A stretch of DNA of 64,000 nt from Oncomelania hupensis (lineage: Eukaryota > Mollusca > Gastropoda > Littorinimorpha > Pomatiopsidae). The notes beneath the pieces were generated by a model. That model saw nothing but the letters and a program-made list of their open reading frames with translations, did not search any database and was not told the DNA's origin. Position 1 is the first letter of the stretch; the number at the start of each line of letters is the position of its first letter. Shown one piece after another: positions 41,996 to 54,500 of this stretch. A program made the translations under genes and the position numbers. The DNA lies in the NCBI GenBank assembly GCA_036898135.1, contig JBAHVR010000273.1, positions 1-64,000 of the forward strand, read 5' to 3'.

Positions 41996-42519
41996 CCTAT
42001 CCTATCCTATCCTATCCTATCCTATCCTATCCTATCCTATCCTATCCTATCCTATCCTATCCTATCCCGTAACTCGGAGATCGTAGGGGCACAACAGATG
42101 ATCGCTCTAACCACCATACTCCATATTTCCCTGTCCTCAGCAACACTGAATGTTTCGCTCAATGTCAAAATCAGTCCATTATCGAATGTTGACCTCTTTT
42201 TCCGTCTCCCTCTTCTTCTACCTCCTTGCTCTCTGCCTTGCAGGATGGTCTTTGCAAGACCTCATGATCTTGTGACGTGGGCACACCATCTCAATTTTCG
42301 TTTTTTCACCACTGTCGGCAGGTCGTCGTGTTGTCCAACGGTTTGTGTGATGGTCTGTCGGACTTCGTCGTTGGTGATCTGCTGGGTTTAGAAAATGCCC
42401 TGAAGTCTTCTGTAGCACCTCATGTCCATGCTTTGTATTCTTCGTTGCAGATCTGCTGAGAGGGTCCATGTTTTGCAAGCATATAAGAAGTTGGAGGGGA
42501 CAAGGGAGCGCAGCAGCCT

Positions 42520-42524
<5 letters not shown>
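41996..42524 (-). mobile_element. 5'-truncated RTE-like LINE copy with expanded (CCTAT)n tail
   Basis: On the plus strand, about fourteen CCTAT units are followed by CCCGTAACTCGGAGATCGTAG and the reverse complement of the 3' coding end seen at 49100-49500. Homology stops where a (GA)n run begins at 42525. Confidence 0.9.
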
Positions 42525-42599
<75 letters not shown>

Positions 42600-42952
42600 G
42601 ACAAAGAGAGAAAGAGAGAGAGTCGTGGGGGGGGGAGGCGGGGGGCGGGCTCGGCAGAGGACAGTATGTAACGTGTAACATAAGTTTTAGTCTCGGGTGT
42701 TCATCGTTCTGTATGATTGTCGTCCTACTAGTCTTTTATCTCCATATAATGTAACTGAACGTGTTCAGAACAATCTCAAAGTAGAGAGTTCGTTGGGTGG
42801 GTGGGTGGGTGGGTGGGTGTGTGTGTGTGGGTGGGTGGGTGGGTGTGTATGTATGTGTGTGTATGTATGTAATTGGAGGGCTGTTCTGCGTGCGTGCGTG
42901 CGTGCGTGCGTGCGTTCATGCGTGCGTGTATGTGAGTGTGGGTGTGTTTGTG

Positions 42953-42987
<35 letters not shown>

Positions 42988-43004
42988 GTGAATGTATGTA
43001 TCTA
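42525..43004. repeat. (GA)n then GT/GGGT-rich low-complexity sequence
   Basis: GA run at 42525-42597, G-rich purine stretch to 42660, then GGGT, GTAT, GCGT and GT arrays at 42795-42990. No gene. Confidence 0.9.
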
Positions 43005-43260
43005 TGTCATTGCAGGGCTGGTCTGCTCCTCTCCCAGTGTAACTCTTCTGTAGTGTTTCATTGCTGCGTTGGACGGATGTTTTTGCTCTAGCCTTAGTCA
43101 AATCCTCTGTAATGTTATCTCTTTAACTACCCTGTTGTTTGTTAGGGGAGGGGTGCGGGGTGGCGGGTGGCGGGTGGCGGCTGGGAGGAGATGATGTTCT
43201 GGCTCTGTCCCAGTTAAACTCCCGTATTACCACCCCCCCCCCCCCATCCGCATAAAAGAT
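43005..43260 (+). repeat. Interspersed repeat family B, copy 1
   Basis: Shares GTTGTTTGTTAGGGGAGGGG and GTCCCAGTTAAACTCCCGTA with 58740-58880. Its first part also matches, inverted, around 58490-58550. Confidence 0.75.
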
Positions 43261-43289
43261 CTGCTGAAACTACCCTACTGCTAAACCTG

Positions 43290-44030
43290 AATGCTCTCCA
43301 CCAGCCAGTCAATGACAATAAAGACATCCCACGCAGGGGAGGCGAAGGCTATATTCTAATTTATGGAAACTCCGTTTACAAAACCCAAGTATCATACAAA
43401 CATCATTATCAATTACCAACAAAACACTTAAATATAACATGCCTACATTGCTTAATAATAACATCATAGGAAGCCCTAGAGACCACTTGGCATAAAGCGT
43501 CCAATATTCCCAACCTGATCCAACAGACCTCACACACAAATAAGGACTCTTGTCCCGGAAGAGTTTTCAAGAAAAAAGGTAGGTGACTGGTCTAGCGAAG
43601 AACAACATAGTACAGCAGATTCATAGAACACAGCAGGAATGAGAAAAAACTAATGAGAAACACAGCGACAGTGGAAATTTAAAGCACTACATTTCCAACA
43701 AGTGCGGATACTTTTTATACTAAAACCCCCGGCACCCCAACGGGGGTTCTTCAATAGACCAGTCACCTACATTTTTTCTTAAAAACTTTCCCACACATCC
43801 TCATTTGTGTATAAGGCCTGTTGGGTCACCTTGGGGATATTGAACACTTTCTGCCAAATGATCATTGGGGCTTTCTATCATATTATTATTAAGCAATGTA
43901 GGCATTACATATGGACGTGTTTCGTTAATATTTGCTATTGATGTTTATATTATTCTATTTTCTTTTGGTAAACGGCAGTTCGATCAATTAGAGTAAAGTC
44001 TCAGCGTCCCCTGCGTGGGATGCCTTCAAT
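43290..44030. repeat. Family A repeats, two copies head to head
   Basis: 43290-43744 is a minus copy and 43747-44030 a 5'-truncated plus copy of the repeat at 30438-31015. They meet near CCCCGGCACCCCAACGGGG. A long imperfect inverted repeat results. Confidence 0.8.
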
Positions 44031-44564
44031 ATGTAAGAGGTGTATTTTCAATGTAAAACATTTATTTCCTTGTGCGCTGGTACATACAAGAAGCAACAGC
44101 CTAGGGTTGTTGCACAGCATTAGTGTTATGATTTTTTAGGAGTATTTTTATTTTGTAAAAAGAAAGTTTATATTGTGCTGAACCATTTTGTGACCTACCT
44201 CACACTGAAGTGGTATGTACATATTTTGTTTGATGATGATGATGATGATGATAGGGATAGAGATAAAGATCTTTATAATTCATTTTATTTGTCGTTTATT
44301 CTTGTGGATATTATTGTAATATTGTTTATTGAATTAAAAATAATTATCTTGAAATAATGATATTTTTTTGAAATAGTTGATGAAGTCATACTTTTCGTCA
44401 AAATGTAGCCTTTGTTACCTTGTATATTAGTATAAACGATATCAGGATCTTTATAGCTTTACTTATTCTTTTTGTAATTGATTAACAGAGGAATAACACA
44501 TATTTTTATATTTAATTTGATCTGTAAATATTCAGATCACTTTTGCAATTGAAATTACAAGAGA
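44031..44564. other. AT-rich sequence, no gene recognised
   Basis: Contains a short (GAT)n run at 44233-44255. No supported coding or RNA gene. Confidence 0.5.
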
Positions 44565-44935
44565 CTGCGTACTGGTTGTTCTGGCGGGGGCCGATTTCAA
44601 ACAGAAGTGAATGGGTGGGTGTGTATGGGGTGTTGAGGGGATGGGTGTGAAGAGGGTGTTGAGGGGGTGTGTAGGGGGTGACATTCTTGGCCTGGGCTCA
44701 AAGTACACCTGGGAATCAAAGGTTACTATTAAGCGTTTGTGCACGTCACACCGGCTACTTCACAGGAACACCCCCCAAATCCGCGGGTGCCTAATACAGC
44801 GTAAGGGCCTGGCGTGGAAAGGGAGATTCCACCACATAACTGAAGTACGCCTCTTAAGCGCTACTGGGATTAGTCACGGGGGACTCTGAGGGGTTCCTAA
44901 ATTTTCTGGATGGCAGTTAGCCGGACCGTGGGAAA
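44565..44935 (+). repeat. Interspersed repeat family C, copy 1
   Basis: Matches 60328-60692 in the same orientation, sharing AAAGGTTACTATTAAGCGTT and GCAGTTAGCCGGACCGTGGG with a variable G/T-rich array between. Inside the palindrome at 44908-45024, GGATGGCAGTTAGCCGGACC mirrors 45002-45024. Confidence 0.8.
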
Positions 44936-45034
44936 GAAAAAGAGGGACACCGCGTCCGTGACTTTTTGGATTTAAGGTACCTGTGATGGCAGGCTCTTTT
45001 ACACGGTCCGGCTAGCTGCCATCCATACCATTTA

Positions 45035-45064
45035 TTTATAATTATAATTATAATTATAATTATA

Positions 45065-45103
<39 letters not shown>

Positions 45104-45105
45104 AT
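45035..45105. repeat. (AATTAT)/(ATT)n microsatellite
   Basis: TAATTA-type units grade into uninterrupted ATT repeats. Confidence 0.95.
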
Positions 45106-45177
45106 TGATTCTGTTGTGCGTTGGTGCATCACCTGTGGTTTTCATGTTTAGGTCTGAATGCCACATTATCTGCCGTG

Positions 45178-45590
45178 AACTGACAAAACCGAGCAAGTCC
45201 ACAAAACCTACTTTCGACAAAATCGACGTTTTGTGTTGCGCTATATTACGCGATCGTTTCTGCAAGTTTAAGGGCATATTATAATGCAATTCCTCGATTT
45301 AAGAGTGCATACCTTGAATGTTAAAGAAATGTGTGATAGATTTGATGTTTTAAGACTATTTGTGGACTTGCTTCGTTTTGTCAGATTATTCTTGAGATAG
45401 ATCTTTGTTGAAAACATGACAAAACCAAGCAAGTCAACCGCTTGGTTTTGTCAGTTTATTATTGAATTAAATCCTTGTTAAAAAAATTCCCAAAACCAAG
45501 TAATTCAAATCCGCTTGGTTTTGTCAGTTGATTATTAAGTAAATCCTTGTTTTCAAAATTAACCAAACCAAGTAAGTCCCATAGGCCGTT
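45178..45590 (+). repeat. Left array of TGACAAAACCAAGCAAGTCC motifs
   Basis: The motif (variants TGACAAAACCGAGCAAGTCC and CAAAACCAAGTAATTC) recurs about every 70 bp from 45360, alternating with its inverse CGCTTGGTTTTGTCAG. Related copies in opposite arrangement occur at 49790-50047. Confidence 0.75.
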
Positions 45591-46009
45591 TCGTTTCTTT
45601 GTTAAAAAGTCTGACGATGGTTGGTTGGTTGTTTTATTAACGTCTTCTTCATCAAGATGATAAGACGTACGCACGCATTCACACACATTTACACCCGAGA
45701 AAAACCTCCATACATATAAAATTCATAATTATATAAATTGAGCAACTGGAGAATCCATAAAAGCTTTTGATAATCTAACGCTTACATCAAAGCTTATGTT
45801 ATCAATGGACTCAATAATAGAAACATCATTTGGCAAAAATGGACGCATATTACTGCATTGAAATAATACATGTTTAATGTCTGACGAGATGAGTGACATA
45901 AGTTGGGTTTTGTAAGATGTGGGTGCGGCAGTTACAGTGAGTGTATATGTGTGCCTGTTTATTGATTTTAACCATTCTTCACTTAATATTCCAGGGTTGG
46001 TATGCAGGA

Positions 46010-46190
46010 GTCATGGGTTGTTTGGCTCTCCCTTCAAAATAATATTAGATGCAGCCAATTTAATTTTAAAAATACAAAACTATTTTCCTTTCAGTTTCCT
46101 ATTGCAGCGATCTTCCTGCCTTTACACCACGTGTATGTCTTGTATTTTGTTGCCCTTGTTGTGTGTCTGTAATATATTTGTTGCTGTTTG
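46010..46190 (+). mobile_element. SINE family 1 fragment
   Basis: Shares TCCCTTCAAAATAATATT and TTACACCACGTGTATG with the full SINE at 3043-3449; lacks the tRNA head and the 3' end. Joined to the RTE-like LINE at about 46200. Confidence 0.8.
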
Positions 46191-46199
46191 TTTGTGGGT

Positions 46200-49100
46200 T
46201 CGGGTACTGAATAGAATACGCCCAACGTTTCCCGGCGTGTCGTAAGAGGCGACGAACAGGGGTAATGATAGCACGGCATCACTGGGCTAAAGTCTTCTAC
46301 ACAGAAGTCACCGGCCAGGGCGAGGAACCTCACGTTGCTACAGGTTCAACGACCACGTGCTCGGGGCCAAGGCGAGCCACACTGTATTCGTGGATTTCGG
46401 CTGTGCCCAACAACCTGGAGAGGATTGGGCACCGCCAGGTCCTTTTTTGCCCAAGACACACTACATGCATGATGACACTATCCACTCATTCCATACTGGA
46501 TAGGTCGTCGCCCGGCTCAAGGACCGCGCCTTCCGTTGTCCACCAGGACGGAGGTGTTAAGTATGCTACTGATGGACAATTTAGCAAGATCCGCACGAGA
46601 AACAACATCGTCATAGGAACCTGGAATGTCAGGACCCTAACTGCGGAAGGAAAATTAGAAGAACTGGCCCACAATTTGGACCGCTATCGATGGAACGTTC
46701 TAGGCATTAGCGAACTGCGCTGGAAAGGCCTCGGTGAAACAACGACAGACAAAGGCCACAAGCTCTATTTCAGCGGTAGAGATGACAGGCACGAACACGG
46801 CGTTTGATTCTTGGTCCACAAGAACATTCTAGCCACTGTCATGGGTTGCCGCCCAGTCTCCAGTAGACTCATTACCATCCGCCTGAGAGCAGCCCCTTTC
46901 AACATCACCATCATCCAGACCTATGCCCAACATCAGACTATGACGACAGCGAAGTGGAGGATTTTTATGAAAATCTACAGGCGGTCCTTGACCAAGTGCC
47001 GAAGAAGGACATAGTCATAGGGCAAGGCGACTGGAATGCCAAGGTTGGCCATGATGCGCACCACAACTGGGAAGACACATGTGGACCCCACTGCAACAAC
47101 GAAACAAATGACAGGGGTCTGAGATTCTTGGAGTTTGCCAGATACAACAATCAGGTACTGGCAAACACACTTGGTCTCCACAAAAACTCCAGACGATGGA
47201 CATGGCACAGTCCCGGGGGTGAGCATCACAACCAAATAGACTACATCATGGTCAAGACACGCTTCAGATCAAGCATCAACATTGGCAGGACACGCACTTT
47301 TCCAGGAGCAGACATCGGAAGTGACCACGATCTCTTGATGATGTCTTTTCAGCTCCACTTGAAGAGAGTAAATACTGCACTAGACTGAAGTTGGACCTGG
47401 ACAAACTGCAAGATCCGGAGGTGGCAGAACTATTTCAGGCCACAATTGAAGGGAAATTTGCACCACTGCTCATTTTGGGGGCTGGTGAAGTGGATGTCAA
47501 CACCATGACCACCACCTTCAACTCCGCTGTGACAGATGCCGCCACTGAGATCCTTGGCAAGCACCGACCCAAGAAGAAGCCGTGGATTACACCTGAACTT
47601 TTGGATCTGTGTGATAAACGAAAAGAGATTAAAAAAAAGAAAGAAAAAGAACACCTCACAGGGAGCTGACTTCTACCGAAAAATCAACAATGACATCCGA
47701 AAAGGTATGCGCACAGCAAATGAGAACTGGATAGAAGATCAATGCCAGGAAATAGAGAACAGTCTGAACAAGAACAACAGCAAGAAGGCTTACCAGACTG
47801 TAAAGCGGCTGACAAGTTTCAAACAGCCCAAAGTCTCCACGATCCAAAGCAAGTCTGGCATATGCCTTACAGAAGAACAAGTAGTCTTGGACAGATGGAC
47901 AGAGTACTGTTCTGACCTTTACAACCATACACCAAATGGAGACCCATCAGTTATAGCATGTCCCGAGAACAGAGAAAAAGAAGAAATCCTCCCAATTCTC
48001 CGGGAAGAACTTGAGGCAGCAGTGCAATCGCTAAAGAAAGGGAAGTCAGCGGGAGTGGACAACATACCAGCGGAACTGCTACAAGCAGGAGGAGAAGCGA
48101 TGATTGATGCCCTCACCATTATCTGTAACAAGATCTGGCAGAGTGGAGAGTGGCCTATACCATGGGCCCAGTCGCTTGTCATCACTCTTCTCAAAAAAGG
48201 TAACCTTCAGGGGTGTGAAAATTATCGCACCGTCAGCCTCATCATCCATCCGAGCAAGGTCCTCATGAAAATATTACTCAACAGGTTGAAACCCCAAGCT
48301 GAACAAATCATAGATGAAGAACAAGCAGGATTCAGGGCAGGGCGAAGTACCACTGAACAGATTTTCAACCTCAGAATAATCTGTGAGAAATACCTACAGC
48401 ACCAACAACATCTATATCATGTGTTCATAGACTTCAAGAAAACGTTTGACCGAGTCGGCATGCAGCTCTATGGGCAACAATGAAAGCGTACAACATCAGA
48501 CCTAAAATTATTGAAGTCATCAAAAACCTGTATGACAAGGCTACCAGTGCAGTCCTCCACAACAGCGCCATCGGGAACTGGTTTAGAACAACAATCGGTG
48601 TGCGTCAAGGATGCCTACTCTATCCAACACCCTTCAACATCTTCCTAGAGCGCATCATGTCAGATGATCTTGCAGATCACGAAGGCACAGTCAGCATAGG
48701 GGGTAGAGCAATCTCCAATCTTCGTTTTGCGGATGACATTGATGGATTGGCTGGAGAGGAACAAGAACTTGAACAGCTGGTACAGAGGCTTGACACCACC
48801 TCCAAAGTTTGTGGAATTGAAATAAGTGCAGAGAAGACCGAAATGATGACCAACAACACCAATGGCATCAACAGGGACATCATAGTCCAAGGCCAATCCC
48901 TCAACACAGTGCATAGCTTCAAATATTTAGGAGCCATTGTATCAGACAATGGGTCCCGACAGGAAGTCCTCTCCAGGATCGCACAATCAACTGCTGCCCT
49001 GACAAGGTTGAAGCCATTTGGAAAGACAGGACCATCATTCTACGTTCCAAAGTAAGACTGCTGCGCTCCCTTGTCATCTCCATCTTCCTATATGCTTGCG

Positions 49101-49527
49101 AAGCATGACCCTCACAGCAGATCTCCAACGAAGAATACAAAGCATGGAGATGAGGTGCTACAGAAGACTTCTGGGCATTTCCTATACCCAACACATCACC
49201 AACGACGAAGTCCGACAGACCATCACACAAGCCATGCATTGGACAACACGATGACCTGCTCACAGTGGTGAAGAAACGGAAACTCGGATGGTATGGCCAC
49301 GTTACCAGATCATCAGGCCTTGCAAAGACTATTCTGCAAGGAGGTAGAAGAAGAGGGAGACCGAAAAAGAGGTGGGAGGACAACATTCGAGAATGGACTG
49401 GTTTGACACTGAGCGAAGCCATCAGGGCTGCTGAGGACAGAGAGAGATGGAGTATGCTGGTTAAACGATCATCTGTGGTGCCCCTACTACCTCAGGGTTA
49501 CGGGACAGGATAGGATAGGATAGGATA
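46200..49527 (+). pseudogene. RTE-like LINE, endonuclease and reverse transcriptase, multiply frame-broken
   Basis: The endonuclease start GTWNVRTLTAEGKLEEL lies at about 46615; further blocks are VIGQGDWNAKVG (47015) and GSDHDLLMMS (47320). The RT blocks are SAGVDNIPAELLQAGGEA (48050), QAGFRAGRSTTEQIF (48325), GVRQGCLLYP (48600) and LRFADDIDGLAGEE (48720). The C-terminal piece is KLGWYGHVTRSSGLAKTILQ (49280). This is the type often annotated as craniofacial development protein 2-like. Breaks: TGA 46805-46807 and frame changes near 46927, 47378, 47632, 48465 and 49015. It ends in GGATA repeats. Near full length but dead. Confidence 0.9.
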
Positions 49528-51165
49528 GTTTGTTTGTTTGTTTCTACACCTCGTGGAAGTGCCGCGTAGGCGGAAGATCTACAGGATCCTTCATGGTGGG
49601 CAGGAAAGTACATGAAGAAAACTCTTTTTCAAAAAGCCGAACACGTCCTTTGCTGACCGAAATTTCGTCATCATTTTCACAGGAAAATAATATTGCACAG
49701 CAGCAATAACATGGATTTTCACTGGTCCACTTCATCTTAAGGCGCTTTCTCATTGGTCGGGAGGACTTACTTTTCTTTGTCAGGTTATTGTAGAAAATGA
49801 CGTCATCATGCGAACTCGAGCATCAGCCAGAGGATCGCCGAAGCAAAATCGCAGGGGACTTGCTTGGTTTTATCAGTTTATTCCCCCACTTAAATTTTTT
49901 TTAACAAGGACTTACTCTATGATATCTCCAAATCTAAACATAGTTAGGATGTGATTTTTACAGGTACGATGCGTCATTCTCTTGCAAGTTTGATGGCGCA
50001 AAAAACTCATTTTCGACCTTAGGTGGACTTACTCGGTTTTGTCAAATCACGGCAGTTATGTACACATTGGATTGCTTGTGTGATGCAAGCAAACTGAAGA
50101 CTTTGAAGAGTAAACGTGAACGAGACAAGTGATCTGCTAATGTGGTGAGATCTTAAATGGTTGTGATTTAAAATTATAAAGAACAACAAAAACAATATTG
50201 TAGCACAAAGATAAATTTTAATTCCAAACAAAATTCTAAGGACTCCTCAGTGCCAATAACAGTTTGTGCTAAACTGTGCACTTTACACAATATAAAACAC
50301 CGCCAAAAAGAATGACCAAGTGAAAACAAGAATAAACATATTATAACTGGGAAAAAAGTGACATACATAACAAAATCTTCATCTTCATCTAACAGTTTTT
50401 TAACGTCAGATTGAACATTTGAAACTCATTATTGAATGTGAAAACTAAGGTTTCTTTATTATTTTTAACCGTATTATTTGTCATGTAACACATTTTGATC
50501 ACTGTGGATGTTTCATGATTTATGACTCAATGTAGTTTGCGAGAAAAACACGGACACATTTGAAATCGAAATGCTGTGCAACTCTTACAGAAGATCTGTT
50601 CCAGCAGCAAAACACAAAGCACAGAAAAGTAAAAAGCATGCATTTTATTTCACCGACCAGAATTTGCCGGAAATCCTGCAACATCGGCAATGATGAAAGA
50701 GGTGTTACGAAATCATAATAAAAAAGCTTTTTAGCATCTGCAGTTATGAAAGATTGAAGTTTACACAACAGAAATAATTGTATTGAGAGAGTTTTACAAA
50801 GAATTTCAATATGAGAATGCCAACTGAGTTTTTGTCTACGAGAACGCCTAAAAGTTTATGACTTTCAAACTGTTTAATATTATTTCCATTCACGACGAAA
50901 TCAAGAAAAAGAAGAGCGCGATGATGCTTTTGTCTAGGTTTTATTAACATGTTTTTTTATTTAGATGGATTCAGTGACATATGATTGAACCTTCACCTCT
51001 CAGCAACATTATTAAGGGCACCTTGTAGAGATTGATGAATTTCACGTATGTTCCTCTCCTGATAGTGCAATGTCGTGTCATCAGGTAACATATGGCATTC
51101 AACAGAATTATGTGAGAGGTGTAATGGGAGAGAAATAGAGTGAGAGAGCGAAAGAGAGAGAGTTA
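49528..51165. other. No gene recognised; inverted array of the 45.2-kb motif
   Basis: A short (TTTG)n at 49528-49541 follows the LINE. Copies of GGACTTACTCGGTTTTGTCA (50022-50041), CTTGCTTGGTTTTATCAG (49860) and a weaker one at 49768 mirror the 45178-45590 array. The rest is AT-rich without a supported gene. Confidence 0.6.
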
Positions 51166-51359
51166 GGGGCCGTGTAGGTCAGTTGGTAAGAGCGTCTTGC
51201 TAGTAACCGAAAGGTCGCTGGTTCGAATCCCGGATTGGTCAACGTGTGATCATATTATTTTCCCCCTTTACCAACAACTGGCCCGCTGGTGTCAGTATAA
51301 ATCGGTCCAGTAGTCACCTATATGCGAAAGTGTAGTGTGACTATAATCTACTTTACAAA

Positions 51360-51360
<1 letters not shown>
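51166..51360 (+). mobile_element. tRNA-derived SINE, family 2
   Basis: Head GGGGCCGTGTAGGTCAGTTG, B box GGTTCGAATCCC (51220-51231), body as in the copy at 41684. Followed by a GA run to 51408 that abuts the CR1-like LINE. Confidence 0.85.
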
Positions 51361-51411
<51 letters not shown>

Positions 51412-51568
51412 CAGAATCAGAATCAGAAATCAGAATGGTTTATTGTATAGACCACCGGCCCGTTACAATGAGTGGGCCAAAATAACTAATAAATAAAATA
51501 AACAAAAAATACACAATGCAAGAAGGCATACTTATATGATACATATCATCGCAAGCACTAAATTACAT

Positions 51569-54500
51569 TCAACCATTTTGCTTCATCATTCTTTCACGCA
51601 AGCAAAAAGCTTTATATATAAATACAGCCAGATTATTAACAACAGCTGAAACTGGACAGGATACCAACAGTCGAAACTTGGCCAAATACGGATGTCTGCA
51701 GTATTTTACAGGAATTAATTCATTTCTAATTTCATTGTACAGTGGACATGCTAATAAAAAATGAACCTCAGTTTCATCGACTGTCTGACAAAATGGACAA
51801 GCTTTCCTATCATCTGCAATAGGCTTATACTGAAGGAAATGACAATTTAATTTAGACATACCAATTCTAAAGCGAGTGTACTGTCTTCGTACAAAAATGT
51901 TCTTTACTGAAAGTACATACTGACACAGAGAAAGTGATTGATTATAGTTAGTGTACACACTGTACAAATGATGTGACATCAATGATGAGTGCCAGTTTTG
52001 TCTTGCACAATCAATTAGCCTTTCCTTAAAACAGCGAACGAAAGAGGGTACGTCACCCACACCCTGTGCTTCCCAAACGACGCCAAAACCATACATATAC
52101 AAAATATTCCTCACGGCACAAGCCCAGGTAACGTAGTTTTGTCTTTGCAAAAACAAGAGCATGTTGTACGCTTTTTTAGAATAGCGGTCATCACCCAGAA
52201 ACAACAGGCGAAGCCAAAACCTAATACATCTTACATGAGTCGTCACAAACAAAGGATATCTGCCTGTTTCTCCGTACACAAGATGTCTAGGAGCCTTGGG
52301 ATGTACCCCCAAGAACTTCTTTAAAGCAAAAAGATGGACACGTTCAATAATTTCTTGATTTTTTGTCAGTCCCCATATTTCTGAACCGTATGTCAAAATA
52401 GGTTGAATTTGACAGTCAAACAATTTAAAAAATAGATTCGGAGAATGTTCACCAACAGTCCAAAGCGTTCTTATAATAGCCATTACTCCTTTCCTGGCAC
52501 GACAAGCAAGATCGTCCATAGTACGAGTGAAACTAAGACGCGGTGTCAAACATATTCCTAAGTACTTGTAAGAGTTTACAATCTTCAAAGGTTCCTCACC
52601 ATAACGCCATCGCTCACTTGAAGCAAGATGGCCACCATTTCTAAAGACAACAACATTAGACTTGTCTAAATTAACAACTAGATCTAGGTTCCTTGCAGTG
52701 TTGTACAAAATGTTTAGTTGTGTTTGAAGACCAGTTATAGTATCTGATATAAGAGCCACGTCATCAGCAAACAGCAAAATCAATAGCTGAATAAAATCTG
52801 GTGATAACTGGATCCCGTGTTTTCCATCTGCCAGTATGTCCTTCGTCAATTCATTTACAAAGAGCGAAAAAATTATCGGTGAACATATTTCCCCCTGCTT
52901 CAGGCCGCGAGGGCACATAAAAGTATCAGTGAAGTCACCCCCAACTCGTATCTTCGCCTTAACAATTGCATACATACTTTTCAATGCCTTTAAAATCTTA
53001 CCATTCAAGCCATTCTTTTTGAGGACCTTCCATAGCTTATCTCTAGAAATATTGTCAAAGGCCTTCCTGAAATCAATGAACGCTACATAAAGTTTTCTGT
53101 GTCTGACAAGTTGTTTCTGAATCATAGCATACAAAGTAAAAACATGATCAGCTGTACTATGCTCTTTTCTAAATCCCGCTTGTTCTTCGCCGATTAGATC
53201 ATGTTCTTCAATCCACTTGTTTATTCGCTGATTTAAAACAAAGCTGTAAATTTTACTACAAATATTTAACAGTGAAATGCCTCTGAAATTATCAGGATTA
53301 CTCCAATCACCTTTTTTGTGGATAGGTTGTAGAATAGCTAACGTCCAATCACTCGGGAATAAACCTTTGTCAAAAATATAATTAAAGTATTTGAACAAGA
53401 AGGGCATGATACAATCAACACTGTTCTTATAGAACTCTCCAATCATACCATCAGGACCTGCGGCTTTCTTGTTCTTCAACGCATTAATAGCAGACGTTAT
53501 TTCGGGTTCGGAAATGCGACAGTTTAACATGTCGTCTGGATGCACATTTAAATTAGAAACACTAGGTTCAACAAACGTCACACCATCACCATCACTATCA
53601 ACACCCTCCCCATCAATAGAATCAGACATAAACACATTCTTAAAATGCTCTAACCATTGCTCTTTTGAAATGTTGGACTGACAAGAAGAGCGTGGGCGTA
53701 CTGAGCGAATCGAATCCCAGAACTTCGCAGAATTATTCATGTTGTCGTGTAACGATTGAATAAAAGTTGCTTTAAAATCAAATTTCTTACGTCGAAGTAA
53801 TTCTTTGTACTCTCGTCTTTTTTGTGTGTAACCCAGTCTATCTTCGTCTCTGTTGTGTATGTGAAATTTTCTCAAGTGCTGTCTCAAAACCTTTCTACTT
53901 TGCTTGCATTCTAAATCAAACCACACTCTCCTTTTCTCAGATCCCACGTATATATTCTTTAGCATACATTTGCCAGAAATATTAAAACAATCGTTAAACT
54001 TCTCTAAGGCAAGATCGATGTTGAAATCAATAATGTTACATGCCTCTTCAATAGCAGATGTAACTCTGTCTGAATTCATAACCTCACAAAAAGTAGAACG
54101 CTGTTCACAATCCCATGTATACTTTGAAAATGAAAAGCCGGGAGTATTACTTTTCTTTACCTCTACTGTTTCGCCACAGCGGAAAAACAATTCTACCGCT
54201 GCATGTTTCGACTCCACCATTGGTAAAACCTTAAAGTGTATACACTTGTTAAGAATGCCATTAGAAACAATAAAAAGGTCAATCACGCTACACCCAGTCT
54301 GGGAGACGTACGTATAGTCACTAGAAAAATTACGGCATTTAAGGCCGTTTACAATAGACAAACAAAATTCATCACAAACGTTCAGTAAATATTTTCCAAA
54401 AGTGTTAACGGTTGTGTCTTTTGAAACACGATCGTTCACATCGTCATTTGCAGTTTCATATTCTTCATCATTAACGAAATCATCAATATTGTCAATAGGA

